The position numbers and the translations under genes are program-made. This document shows positions 1 through 6,405 of a DNA stretch of 8,308 nt, in pieces. Origin of the DNA: Longimicrobium sp. (GTDB lineage Bacteria > Gemmatimonadota > Gemmatimonadetes > Longimicrobiales > Longimicrobiaceae); NCBI GenBank assembly GCA_030446945.1, contig JAUJMI010000143.1, forward strand, positions 1-8,308, read 5' to 3'. The notes under the pieces were generated by a model. That model did not search any database. It was not told where the DNA came from and was given only the letters and a program-made list of their open reading frames with translations. Within the stretch, counting starts at the first letter, position 1. Every line of letters begins with the position of its first letter.

Positions 1-679
1 CCATGGCGGTCTGGCAGCAGTCGCAGGTGCGCTCGTCCAGCGGACGCTCGGGCGCCGCGCCGCCGTCCGCCGCCACGCGGGTGGTCATGATCGCCATCTC
101 GGCGGCGGCGTCGCCCTCTTCGCGGCCGGCGTACTTGCGGCCGTCCAGCCACGCCACGCCGACCGAGTCGCCGGGCGCGGCCCACATCGAGACGAAACCG
201 TGCTCGGTGGGGGTGCCGTCGCGGTGGGGGACGATGGAGGGGCCCCAGCTCTGGCCGCCATCCGCGGAGCGCGCCACGCGCACCTCGTAGGCGTACTTCT
301 CCTTGCCGTTCCGCTGCAGCCAGTGGGCGGCCATCGCGCCTCCTTTCAGAGGGAGGAGCGAGGGGAAGTCGGCCCAGTTCACGAACCACCGGCGCCCCTC
401 GGCCACGGTGCGCGGCGCGGACCAGCGGCCGTTTTCCAGGATGGCGAAGCGAAGCGCGTGCGCCGAGTCCGGCCGCGGCTCGGTCCACGAGAGATAGACG
501 CGGCCCTCGGCGTCCGTGACCAGATTGGGGGCGGTGCTCCCCTCCGGGGCGGGCGACGGGAGCTCGGCGGGCGGGCCGAGGGCGTGCGCCGCGCTCTTCT
601 TCCCGCCCGCTTCGCCGCCGCACGCTGCCGAGAACAGCGCCAGGGCGACGGCAAGGGACCGGCTGCGTGGTGTGGTCAT
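1..679 (-). CDS. BNR/Asp-box (sialidase-like) lipoprotein, 3' end off the left edge
   Basis: The reading frame is open from an ATG at 679 to the window edge, giving 226 residues and no stop. The start is followed by a basic, then hydrophobic, segment ending in SAAC with Cys20, which looks like a lipoprotein signal peptide, although the residue at -3 is Ser rather than the usual Leu. A Gly/Ser/Pro-rich linker follows to about residue 50. The rest alternates short beta-strand-like blocks, with one clear Asp-box (SADGGQSW, residues 138-145, fitting SxDxGxxW) and repeated 'V-LSW/VAWLDGR' strands, as in six-bladed sialidase-type propellers. A cysteine motif, DERTCDCC, lies at 215-222; similar motifs are familiar in proteins annotated as exo-alpha-sialidase or BNR-repeat. 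True sialidase activity is not shown, because the catalytic residues cannot be assigned from this half. The protein is likely anchored to a membrane facing the periplasm. No convincing Shine-Dalgarno sequence precedes the ATG. Confidence 0.8.
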   Translation of the reverse strand, partial: MTTPRSRSLAVALALFSAACGGEAGGKKSAAHALGPPAELPSPAPEGSTAPNLVTDAEGRVYLSWTEPRPDSAHALRFAILENGRWSAPRTVAEGRRWFVNWADFPSLLPLKGGAMAAHWLQRNGKEKYAYEVRVARSADGGQSWGPSIVPHRDGTPTEHGFVSMWAAPGDSVGVAWLDGRKYAGREEGDAAAEMAIMTTRVAADGGAAPERPLDERTCDCCQTAM

Positions 680-745
680 GGCAGATCGAAGGAGCGGGGA
701 TCGTGCTTCGGCCGGGTGGCGAGCGGCGCTTCGCTCGGAAAATGG

Positions 746-773
746 CACCGGACCCCTGTCCGGGGCAACGGTG
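746..773. promoter_or_regulatory. nested inverted repeat in the divergent intergenic region
   Basis: The 168 bases between the divergent lipoprotein (start 679) and the small membrane protein (start 848) contain nested dyads. CACCG at 746-750 pairs with CGGTG at 769-773, and inside it CCGGAC at 748-753 pairs with GTCCGG at 758-763 around a 4-base loop; the two cannot form fully at once. The position suits an operator shared by the two genes, but no confident -35/-10 pair can be named on either strand. This is a sequence observation with an inferred function; chance dyads are common in DNA this GC-rich. Confidence 0.25.
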
Positions 774-847
774 AAACCCGCGGGGCCGGTGGTGCGTACC
801 CCATCGCCGGGAACACACCCGCACGCCCCGCAAACCGGAGAACCTCC

Positions 848-1132
848 ATGCTCGGATTCATCGCGGTAGCCGCCGCAACCGCGGCCGCCATCTTCGGATA
901 TACGCAGTCGCGCCGCTTCGTCCGCAACCGTCTGCGCTTCGTGGACAAGGTGCATGGCAGCGGCGTACCCGTCCTCGCGGGCGTCGGGGCGCTGATCGTC
1001 GGGATGATCGTGACCGCGATGGTGCCGATCGTGGGCTTCGGAACGGCCCTCGCCTTCGGGCTGGGCGTGGGGACCGGGGTGGCCGCGGGGCGCAGCGACA
1101 TCCGCCACAACCGCCTCGGCTCCGGACGCTGA
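848..1132 (+). CDS. small hydrophobic membrane protein, 94 aa, unknown function
   Basis: I do not recognise a family. The start was chosen at the ATG at 848 because GGAG at 837-840 stands 7 bases upstream; the same frame is open further upstream but that part reads like non-coding sequence. The protein has a hydrophobic N-terminal helix (about residues 2-18), a strongly basic amphipathic stretch (SRRFVRNRLRF, about 21-31), then two closely spaced hydrophobic helices (about 40-60 and 62-81) rich in Gly, Ala and Val, and a short charged tail. The Gly-rich last helix (GLGVGTGVAAG) suggests tight helix packing. It stands alone, divergent from the lipoprotein, and is followed about 20 bases later by a hairpin, so it is probably a single-gene transcript. 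It could be a small membrane-stress or assembly protein, but nothing in the sequence decides this. Confidence 0.65.
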   Translation: MLGFIAVAAATAAAIFGYTQSRRFVRNRLRFVDKVHGSGVPVLAGVGALIVGMIVTAMVPIVGFGTALAFGLGVGTGVAAGRSDIRHNRLGSGR

Positions 1133-1152
1133 CCGCCCGATCGCGATTCAGG

Positions 1153-1182
1153 GCCCCTCCGCCGCCGGCGCTGGGGAGGGGC
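1153..1182 (+). terminator. hairpin after the small membrane protein gene
   Basis: An 8-bp perfect stem (1153-1160 with 1175-1182, GCCCCTCC/GGAGGGGC) with a 14-base loop begins 20 bases after the stop of the 94-residue gene. It is followed by only two T residues, so it is terminator-like rather than a classic intrinsic terminator. The same pattern (strong stem, no T-tract) recurs elsewhere in this window. Confidence 0.45.
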
Positions 1183-1473
1183 TTCGTGCGTTCGGGGTAC
1201 GTCAGGTTCAACTTCAGGCCATAGACGACTGCAACTGCACGCCTCACGCGGAGATTGCGGTTTTTCAGCAGGCCGGCAGTCGCTCGAGGGCGGGCAGGTG
1301 GCGCAGTGGGAGCGTCCGGCCGCCGTGCGCCTCCGCGACTCGCTCTTCCGCCTCACGCCGGACGCCGTCACGGCGCTCGCCGTGCGGCGCCCTTTCGCCT
1401 TGGGCGTGTAGTTGGCGCGCAGGTTGCGACGCGCACGGGCCTTCCGGCTGGATCACACGAACGGGAGATTCCC
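1183..1473. other. gene-poor stretch between the small membrane protein and doxX
   Basis: Together with the hairpin just before it, this forms a 341-base gap (1133-1473) with no convincing complete gene. The first 70 bases are less GC-rich than the surroundings and show no recognisable coding pattern. The middle contains a short coding-like remnant (1298-1411, listed separately). The last 60 bases lead to the doxX ribosome binding site and would be expected to hold its promoter, but no -35/-10 pair can be named with confidence. Confidence 0.4.
1298..1411 (+). pseudogene. possible decayed coding remnant (C-terminal tail of a lost gene)
   Basis: From a GTG at 1298 to a TAG at 1409-1411 there are 37 codons whose third positions are nearly all G or C, the pattern of real genes here; the frame stays open further upstream with weaker coding character. 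The peptide (beginning VAQWERPAAVRLRDSLFRL and ending RRPFALGV) looks like the end of a larger soluble protein, but I cannot name the family. No ribosome binding site precedes the GTG. It may be the tail of a gene whose 5' part was deleted, or a chance open frame in GC-rich DNA. Confidence 0.2.
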
Positions 1474-1914
1474 ATGCGGCACTTTTTCATGCACCGCTTC
1501 GAGGAAGTGACGCTCGCGCTGCTGCGCGTGGTGGCGGGGTTGATGTTCATGCAGCACGGTGCGCAGAAGCTGTTCGGCTGGCTCAAGCCGCCCGACGCAC
1601 CGCCCGGCACGGTCGAGCTGTTCTCGCAGATGGGTGTGGCGGGGGTGCTGGAGTTCTTTGGCGGGCTGCTGATCGTGCTGGGGCTCCTCACGCGCCCCGT
1701 GGCCTTCGTCCTGTCCGGCCTGATGGCGGTGGCGTACTTCATGGCCCACGCGCCGAACGGCCTCTTCCCCGTCCTCAACAAGGGCGAGCTGGCGGTCCTC
1801 TACTGCTTCGTCTTCCTCTACTTCTCCGCGCGCGGCGGCGGGCGCTACAGCGTGGACCACGCGGTTGCGGGGCGGAACACGGCGGCGGACGGCCTCAGGA
1901 CGGCGCGGGTCTGA
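1474..1914 (+). CDS. DoxX family membrane protein
   Basis: A 146-residue protein of usual length for the DoxX family (quinol-oxidase-subunit-like, four membrane helices). Family marks are visible: LRVVAGLMFMQHGAQKLFGW (about 17-36), EFFGGLLIVLGLLTRP (60-75), a third helix with AYFMAH (87-92), and a final helix with the NKGE-LAVLYCFVFLYFSARGGG-YSVD pattern (102-128). Members are associated with thiosulfate oxidation, membrane redox or stress defence in different organisms; the exact role here cannot be told. The start was chosen at the ATG at 1474 because GGGAG at 1463-1467 is 6 bases upstream; an internal ATG at 1489 (Met6) is an alternative without such a site. The last 15 or so residues are a polar tail. 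A very strong hairpin begins five bases after the stop, so the gene is probably transcribed alone. Confidence 0.9.
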   Translation: MRHFFMHRFEEVTLALLRVVAGLMFMQHGAQKLFGWLKPPDAPPGTVELFSQMGVAGVLEFFGGLLIVLGLLTRPVAFVLSGLMAVAYFMAHAPNGLFPVLNKGELAVLYCFVFLYFSARGGGRYSVDHAVAGRNTAADGLRTARV

Positions 1915-1918
1915 CCGG

Positions 1919-1959
1919 CGCGGAGGGGCGCGGGGAGCGGTTCTCTCCGCGCCTCCGCG
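1919..1959 (+). terminator. long hairpin directly after the doxX gene
   Basis: Starting 5 bases after the doxX stop, 1927-1937 pairs with 1943-1953 (11 bp with one G-U, loop CGGTT). After a 2-base bulge (1925-1926), 1919-1924 pairs with 1954-1959 (6 bp). The 17-bp stem is nearly all G-C and should be very stable. Only one T follows, so termination would be of the T-less kind, or the structure may protect the 3' end of the message. It also lies about 60 bases before the next gene on the same strand, separating the two transcripts. Confidence 0.55.
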
Positions 1960-2017
1960 TGAGACCATCCCGTTGGTAGCGGTGTACACGGAGCGGAACC
2001 CTCTGCCGATCGGTGCG

Positions 2018-2422
2018 ATGATCTCTCCGGCCATGTACCGCGCCCTCGCGGATGCCGTCGTCCTGGGGCACCTCGCCTTCGTGCTCTTTGTGGCTCTGGG
2101 CGGTCTGCTCGTGCTGCGCAGGCCCAAGCTGGCGTGGGCGCACGTCCCGGCCGCGGTGTGGGGCGCGGCCATCGAGTTCGGCGGGTGGATCTGTCCGCTG
2201 ACGTACCTGGAGAATCACCTGCGGCTGCTGGGCGGGGGCGAGGCGTACGGGGGCGGCTTCGTGGACCGCTACATCCTGCACATCCTGTATCCGCAGGGGC
2301 TTACGCGCGGCACGCAGATGGTGCTGGGCGTGCTGGTGCTGGCGGTGAACGGATACGTGTACGCCCGCCTGGCGGCCCGGCGCCGCGCCCCCCGCCTCAG
2401 CGGTGCTCGAAGCGCAGGCTGA
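2018..2422 (+). CDS. DUF2784 family membrane protein
   Basis: A 134-residue protein matching the DUF2784 family across its whole length. The first helix (about 8-34) carries 'LADAVVLGHLAFVLFVALGG', followed by the basic 'RRPKLAWAHVPAAVWG' loop, the hallmark 'IEFGGWICPLTYLEN' (52-66), an 'AYGGGFVDRYILHILYP-GLTRG' segment (76-98) and a last helix (about 99-117). The function of the family is not known; it is a predicted three- to four-helix inner-membrane protein. The start is uncertain: ATG at 2018 and ATG at 2033 are both in frame near the family's usual beginning and neither has a clear Shine-Dalgarno sequence. The frame is open back to 1865, but that part overlaps the doxX end and the hairpin and is not family-like. 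The last 26 bases overlap the end of the convergent TPR gene. Confidence 0.85.
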   Translation: MISPAMYRALADAVVLGHLAFVLFVALGGLLVLRRPKLAWAHVPAAVWGAAIEFGGWICPLTYLENHLRLLGGGEAYGGGFVDRYILHILYPQGLTRGTQMVLGVLVLAVNGYVYARLAARRRAPRLSGARSAG

Positions 2423-3286
2423 GCAGCTCCACCAGCTCGGCGGCCCCCGCCTCGCGAGCCACCGCCAGCCCGTCGCGGTAGTGCGAACCTGCGCGGATGG
2501 GGTCCTCCGCCTCGTAGGCGATCTCCCCCAGCATGAAGTGGCACTGCACCATGCGCAGCCGGTCGCCGGCGCGCGTGAAGGCGCGCACCGCCTCGGCCAG
2601 GCGCGTACGCGCTTCGTTGCGCACCCCGCGCGCGTGGTGCACGCAGGCCAGCGCGAGCCCGCCCAGCGCGGCCCGGTGGTCGGCGCGCGCCCTCCGCCCC
2701 GTCCTCAGCGCCGCCTCCGCCGACTCCTGCGCCGGCGCCATCTCGTTCCGCGCCACCCGCGCGACGGCGCGGTTCGCCTGCACCAGCAGCAGCGTCCACT
2801 CGTCGCCGTGGGCTTGCGCCGCGGCCTCGGCGGCAGCGAAGCGGGCCAGCGCCTCGTCCGTGTCGCCGCGCAGGGCGGCCACGATCCCCAGGTTCACCTC
2901 CGCGCGCCCGTGCTCCGCCGCGTCGCCGGCGAGGGCGTTGCGGGCCGCGGTTTCCGCATCGTCCAGCAGCCCCGCGTGGATGCGCGCCGCGGCGGACTCG
3001 TTCAGCGCCGAGCCCAGCACCGCCGGCAGACGCAGCCTGCGCGCGAGCTCGGCGGCCTCGCGGGCGAGCGTGTCGGAGCGCCCCCACGCCATCCGCGCCC
3101 TCGCCGCCCCCGCCGACGCGAGCACGTGCTCCACCGCCCCCGCCGCATCCCCGGGCGGCGGCGTGGAGGGCTCGGCCGCGGCATGCGGGCGCGCCGCGGG
3201 GACGTAGGCGCCGGGCGGGATCTCGTCGGGCAGGGTGGCGGCGGTGGTCACGGAGCGAAGAGGCGTCCACTCACGCACGCCCCGGC

Positions 3287-3290
<4 letters not shown>
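2397..3290 (-). CDS. tetratricopeptide-repeat protein coupled to the histidine kinase
   Basis: A 297-residue, Ala/Arg/Glu-rich helical protein. The N-terminal 55 residues are low-complexity and Pro-rich (PSTPPPGD at 41-48). From about 75 to the end there are five to six antiparallel helix pairs of TPR type, with recognisable repeat signatures such as AEVNLGIVAALRGDTDEALARF (130-151), ALGGLALACVHHARGVRNEA (208-227) and HFMLGEIAYEAEDPIRAGSHY (251-271). There is no signal peptide, membrane helix, DNA-binding or enzymatic motif, so it is most likely a cytosolic protein-interaction scaffold. The chosen start, GTG at 3290, overlaps the kinase stop in a GTGA junction, implying coupled translation; in-frame GTGs at 3278 and 3251 are alternatives, and none has its own ribosome binding site. 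A role as partner or modulator of the kinase is inferred from the coupling only. Confidence 0.8.
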
Positions 3291-4504
<1,214 letters not shown>

Positions 4505-4534
4505 CGTGTCCTTCGGCGTCGGGATGCGTCGGAG

Positions 4535-4558
4535 GGCCACGTGCCGCAGCACGTGGCC
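4535..4558. promoter_or_regulatory. perfect 10-bp inverted repeat with two CACGTG cores upstream of the kinase
   Basis: GGCCACGTGC at 4535-4544 is exactly mirrored by GCACGTGGCC at 4549-4558 with a 4-base spacer. Each arm contains the self-complementary hexamer CACGTG (4538-4543 and 4550-4555), 12 bases apart centre to centre, that is, about one helical turn. It lies 31-54 bases before the kinase ATG, where either an operator or a 5'-UTR hairpin would fit. A direct repeat GCTCAGC (4565-4571 and 4582-4588) lies just upstream. The function is inferred. Confidence 0.45.
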
Positions 4559-4630
4559 GGACCTGCTCAGCAAGCCCGGCCGCTCAGCGCAATCGCCGTT
4601 CCGGTGCGACGGCCGGCGACAAACGAGCGA

Positions 4631-4655
4631 CGGGCGCCGACGTAATCGGCGCCCG
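4631..4655 (-). terminator. intrinsic-type terminator of the toxin-antitoxin unit
   Basis: A perfect 10-bp stem (4631-4640 with 4646-4655) closes a CGTAA loop, starting 9 bases after the stop of the Doc remnant when read on the minus strand. On that strand it is followed shortly by CGTTTGTC, a weak T-tract. It separates the toxin-antitoxin transcript from the kinase gene. Confidence 0.7.
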
Positions 4656-4664
4656 CTGCTTTCG

Positions 4665-4880
4665 TCAGTCGTAGGGAACGACTCGCTTTCTCAGCCACTC
4701 CGCCAGTTGCTGCTCACTCCACTCGCCAGACGCGACGCGGGTCATGAGGATCACGACTTCTTCTTCGGGAGGAGCTTCGATGTCCAGTCCGTTCGTGCCG
4801 AGGAAAACGTACCTCGCCATGTACCCGACGCGCTTGGCCTGCACCATCCGCCGCGTCAACCAGATTGGCTCGGAGAGCAT
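4665..4880 (-). pseudogene. doc: Doc (death-on-curing) toxin with internal in-frame deletion of the Fic active site
   Basis: The 71-residue frame joins the two ends of a Doc-family toxin. Residues 4-15 (EPIWLTRRMVQA) match the usual Doc N-terminus, which normally continues 'IH' and then about 60 residues. Residues 16-71 (KRVGYMARYVFLGTNG, then the acidic helix with PPEEEVV, then EWSEQQLAEWLRK) match the part beginning at the KR of the HPFxxGNKR motif and running to the C-terminus. The catalytic His and phosphate-binding GN are gone; full-length members have about 125-135 residues. The start codon, frame and stop remain intact, so a short protein can still be made, but not an active kinase of EF-Tu (the known activity of Doc). 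It starts 6 bases after the antitoxin stop. Several codons rare in the neighbours (CGA, AGA, AGG, repeated GAA) mark it as acquired. An assembly error is a less likely alternative. Confidence 0.75.
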
Positions 4881-4886
4881 TGCGCC

Positions 4887-5111
4887 CTACTGGGCGAGCT
4901 CGCGAAGCGCGTTCTGGTACTTGAGCGCCCCCCGTTCGTAGACTTCCATCGCGCGGTCGAACTCAGGATCGTGGGTCGTCAGAGTCACTCCACACTCCGT
5001 TTCCACGACGCACAGCTCGTCTCCCTCACGCAGCTGGAGGCGGTTGATCAACTCATCGGGAAGCGCCACCCCGAGCGGCCCGCCCATCTTCCGCAGCATA
5101 ACTCTGGTCAT
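4887..5111 (-). CDS. AbrB/MazE-type antitoxin of a Doc module
   Basis: A 74-residue protein with an AbrB/MazE/SpoVT swapped-hairpin DNA-binding domain in the first 45 residues: the pattern 'KMGGPLGVALPDELINRLQLREGDELCVVETECGVTL' (8-44) shows the loop-hinge-helix, the Leu-Gly-Asp turn and the closing strand of this fold. Residues 46-74 form a charged helical tail (DPEFDRAMEVYERG-KYQNALREL) of the kind that wraps the toxin. The ATG at 5111 was chosen because GAGAGG stands 5 bases upstream and the fold begins there; the frame is open 18 codons further but without family likeness. It would normally neutralise Doc and repress its own promoter; here it is intact while its toxin is not. Codon use is less GC-biased than in the flanking genes, pointing to transfer of the pair together. 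Confidence 0.88.
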   Translation of the reverse strand: MTRVMLRKMGGPLGVALPDELINRLQLREGDELCVVETECGVTLTTHDPEFDRAMEVYERGALKYQNALRELAQ

Positions 5112-5168
5112 CACAGCCTCTCTCGTGCGAATCGGTTGCGGACAGAGCACGCGGCCCAGCGGCACCCA

Positions 5169-5226
5169 CCATTACGGCACGAGTGTACTCTGACAGCATC
5201 AGGACCCAGGTTCCATCGCCAACCTG
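5169..5226 (-). promoter_or_regulatory. candidate promoter/operator of the antitoxin gene
   Basis: On the minus strand, CTGTCA (5196-5191, four of six matches to TTGACA) and TAATGG (5174-5169, weak) are 16 bases apart, about 60-85 bases before the antitoxin ATG. The dyad GAGT-GT-ACTC at 5181-5190 lies inside the spacer, where an autorepressing antitoxin would block polymerase. A second dyad, CAGGTT (5207-5212) and AACCTG (5221-5226), lies just upstream and could instead be a weak hairpin at the 3' end of the metal-transport operon. The boxes are weak, so this is tentative. Confidence 0.3.
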
Positions 5227-5289
5227 CCCAACGCCTTACCTCCGCCGGCGCGCAGGCCGTCGCGTGCGGGCGGTGGCGAATGCGGGGCG

Positions 5290-6405
5290 CTAAACGCCGG
5301 CCATCGTCTCGCGGGCGGAGGCGCGGCCTTCGTCGGTGAGGGCGAGGTGCTCGCCGGTGCGGGTGAGGAGGCCGGCGCCCTCGGCGCGGCGCACGACGAC
5401 GCGGGCGAAGTCCGGGGCCCAGCGCAGGTGCTCGTGAAGGTGGCGCTCGCGGCTCTCCTCGGCGGCCTGGGGGGAGCCCTCGTGGTCCAGCAGGTGGATC
5501 GTGAGGATCGCCTGGGCGAACTCCCAGCGCTGGCGGGCACGGCGCCGCGCCACCGCGAGCACCCCGCGCTCCGGGGCGAAGAGGAAGGCCAGGAGGAAGG
5601 CGACGCCGGTGCAGGTCGCCATGGAGCCGGCGATGGAGACGTCCAGCAGGTACGACATCCAGTACCCAGCCAGCGCGCTCGCCACCCCGATGACCACGCT
5701 GAGCGCCATCATGCGGGGCAGGCGGTCGGTGATGAGGTAGGCGGCGGCGGGCGGGGCGATCATCAGCGCAACCACCAGCACGGAACCCACCGCGTCGAAG
5801 GCGCCGACCGCCGTGATCGACACCAGCGTCATGAAAGCGTAGTGCAGCGCGCCCGGCGCGAAGCCGAGGGCACCGGCCAGCGCCGCGTCGAAGGTGGTCA
5901 GCTTCAGCTCCTTGAAGAACGCGCCGATGAAAGCCGCGTTCAGCAGGAGGATCGCGCCCATCACCCAGAGCGTGCGCGGGCCCAGGTCCACCCCACCCCA
6001 CGAGTAGCGGTTGAAGGGGGCGAAGGCGAGCTCGCCCAGCAGCACCGCGTCCACGTCCAGGTGCACGTTGCCGGCGTAGCGCGAGATCAGGATGACGCCA
6101 ATGCTGAAGAGCGCGGGGAAGACGAGGCCGATGGCGGCGTCTTCCTTGACGCGCCGCGTGCGGTGCAGGAGCTCCACCAGCGTCACCGTGAGCACGCCGG
6201 TGGCCGCCGCCGCGGCGATCAGGAGCGGCGAGGCGATGTTGCCGGTGGCAAAGAAGGCGAGGACGATCCCCAGGAGGATGGAGTGCGAGATGGCGTCGCT
6301 CATCAGCGCCATCCTACGCAGCACCAGGAAGACGCCGGGGAGTGCGCACGCCGCGGCGGTGACGGCCGCGATCCACTGGATCTCCTGCTCGGGGGCGAGG
6401 ATCAT
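5290..6405 (-). CDS. metal ABC transporter permease (ABC-3) with C-terminal winged-helix domain, second permease
   Basis: A 371-residue protein. Residues 1-285 are an ABC-3 family (Mn/Zn/Fe importer) permease with eight to nine membrane helices: the 'LRRMALMSDAISHSILLGIVLAF' block (29-51), the cytoplasmic 'RRVKEDAAIGLVFPALFSIGVIL' (84-106), the coupling region 'FKELKLTTFDAALAGALGF' (164-182) and 'VVALMIAPPAAAYLITDRL' (211-229). Beyond the normal end at FAPERGVLA there are about 85 extra residues. From about 296 these form a winged-helix domain of DtxR/MntR type, ending in the wing 'VVVRRAEGAGLLTRTGEHLALTDEGR'. Five His lie at 304, 308, 322, 324 and 326. The ATG at 6405 overlaps the preceding permease stop (ATGA), with GGGGAGG 7 bases upstream inside that gene. 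The stop at 5290 ends the operon; no clear terminator follows. Confidence 0.93.
   Translation of the reverse strand: MILAPEQEIQWIAAVTAAACALPGVFLVLRRMALMSDAISHSILLGIVLAFFATGNIASPLLIAAAAATGVLTVTLVELLHRTRRVKEDAAIGLVFPALFSIGVILISRYAGNVHLDVDAVLLGELAFAPFNRYSWGGVDLGPRTLWVMGAILLLNAAFIGAFFKELKLTTFDAALAGALGFAPGALHYAFMTLVSITAVGAFDAVGSVLVVALMIAPPAAAYLITDRLPRMMALSVVIGVASALAGYWMSYLLDVSIAGSMATCTGVAFLLAFLFAPERGVLAVARRRARQRWEFAQAILTIHLLDHEGSPQAAEESRERHLHEHLRWAPDFARVVVRRAEGAGLLTRTGEHLALTDEGRASARETMAGV

Noticed and set aside
328..350. Strong internal Shine-Dalgarno-like AAAGGAGG followed by an in-frame ATG inside the lipoprotein gene (minus strand).
   Set aside because: It lies in the middle of the propeller domain and simply encodes Leu-Lys-Gly-Gly-Ala-Met; an internal start would remove the signal peptide.
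200..847. Plus-strand frame extending the small membrane protein upstream to 200.
   Set aside because: The upstream part is antisense to the lipoprotein and Arg/Gly-rich; the ATG at 848 has its own ribosome binding site.
1296..1312. Sequence resembling a tRNA A-box (TGGCGCAGTGG).
   Set aside because: No matching T-loop (GTTCGA-type) or acceptor pairing follows at a suitable distance, so it is not a tRNA.
4505..4573. TTG at 4573 as start of the histidine kinase.
   Set aside because: The added 23 residues do not look like the domain's usual beginning and cover a perfect inverted repeat; the ATG at 4504 has a ribosome binding site.
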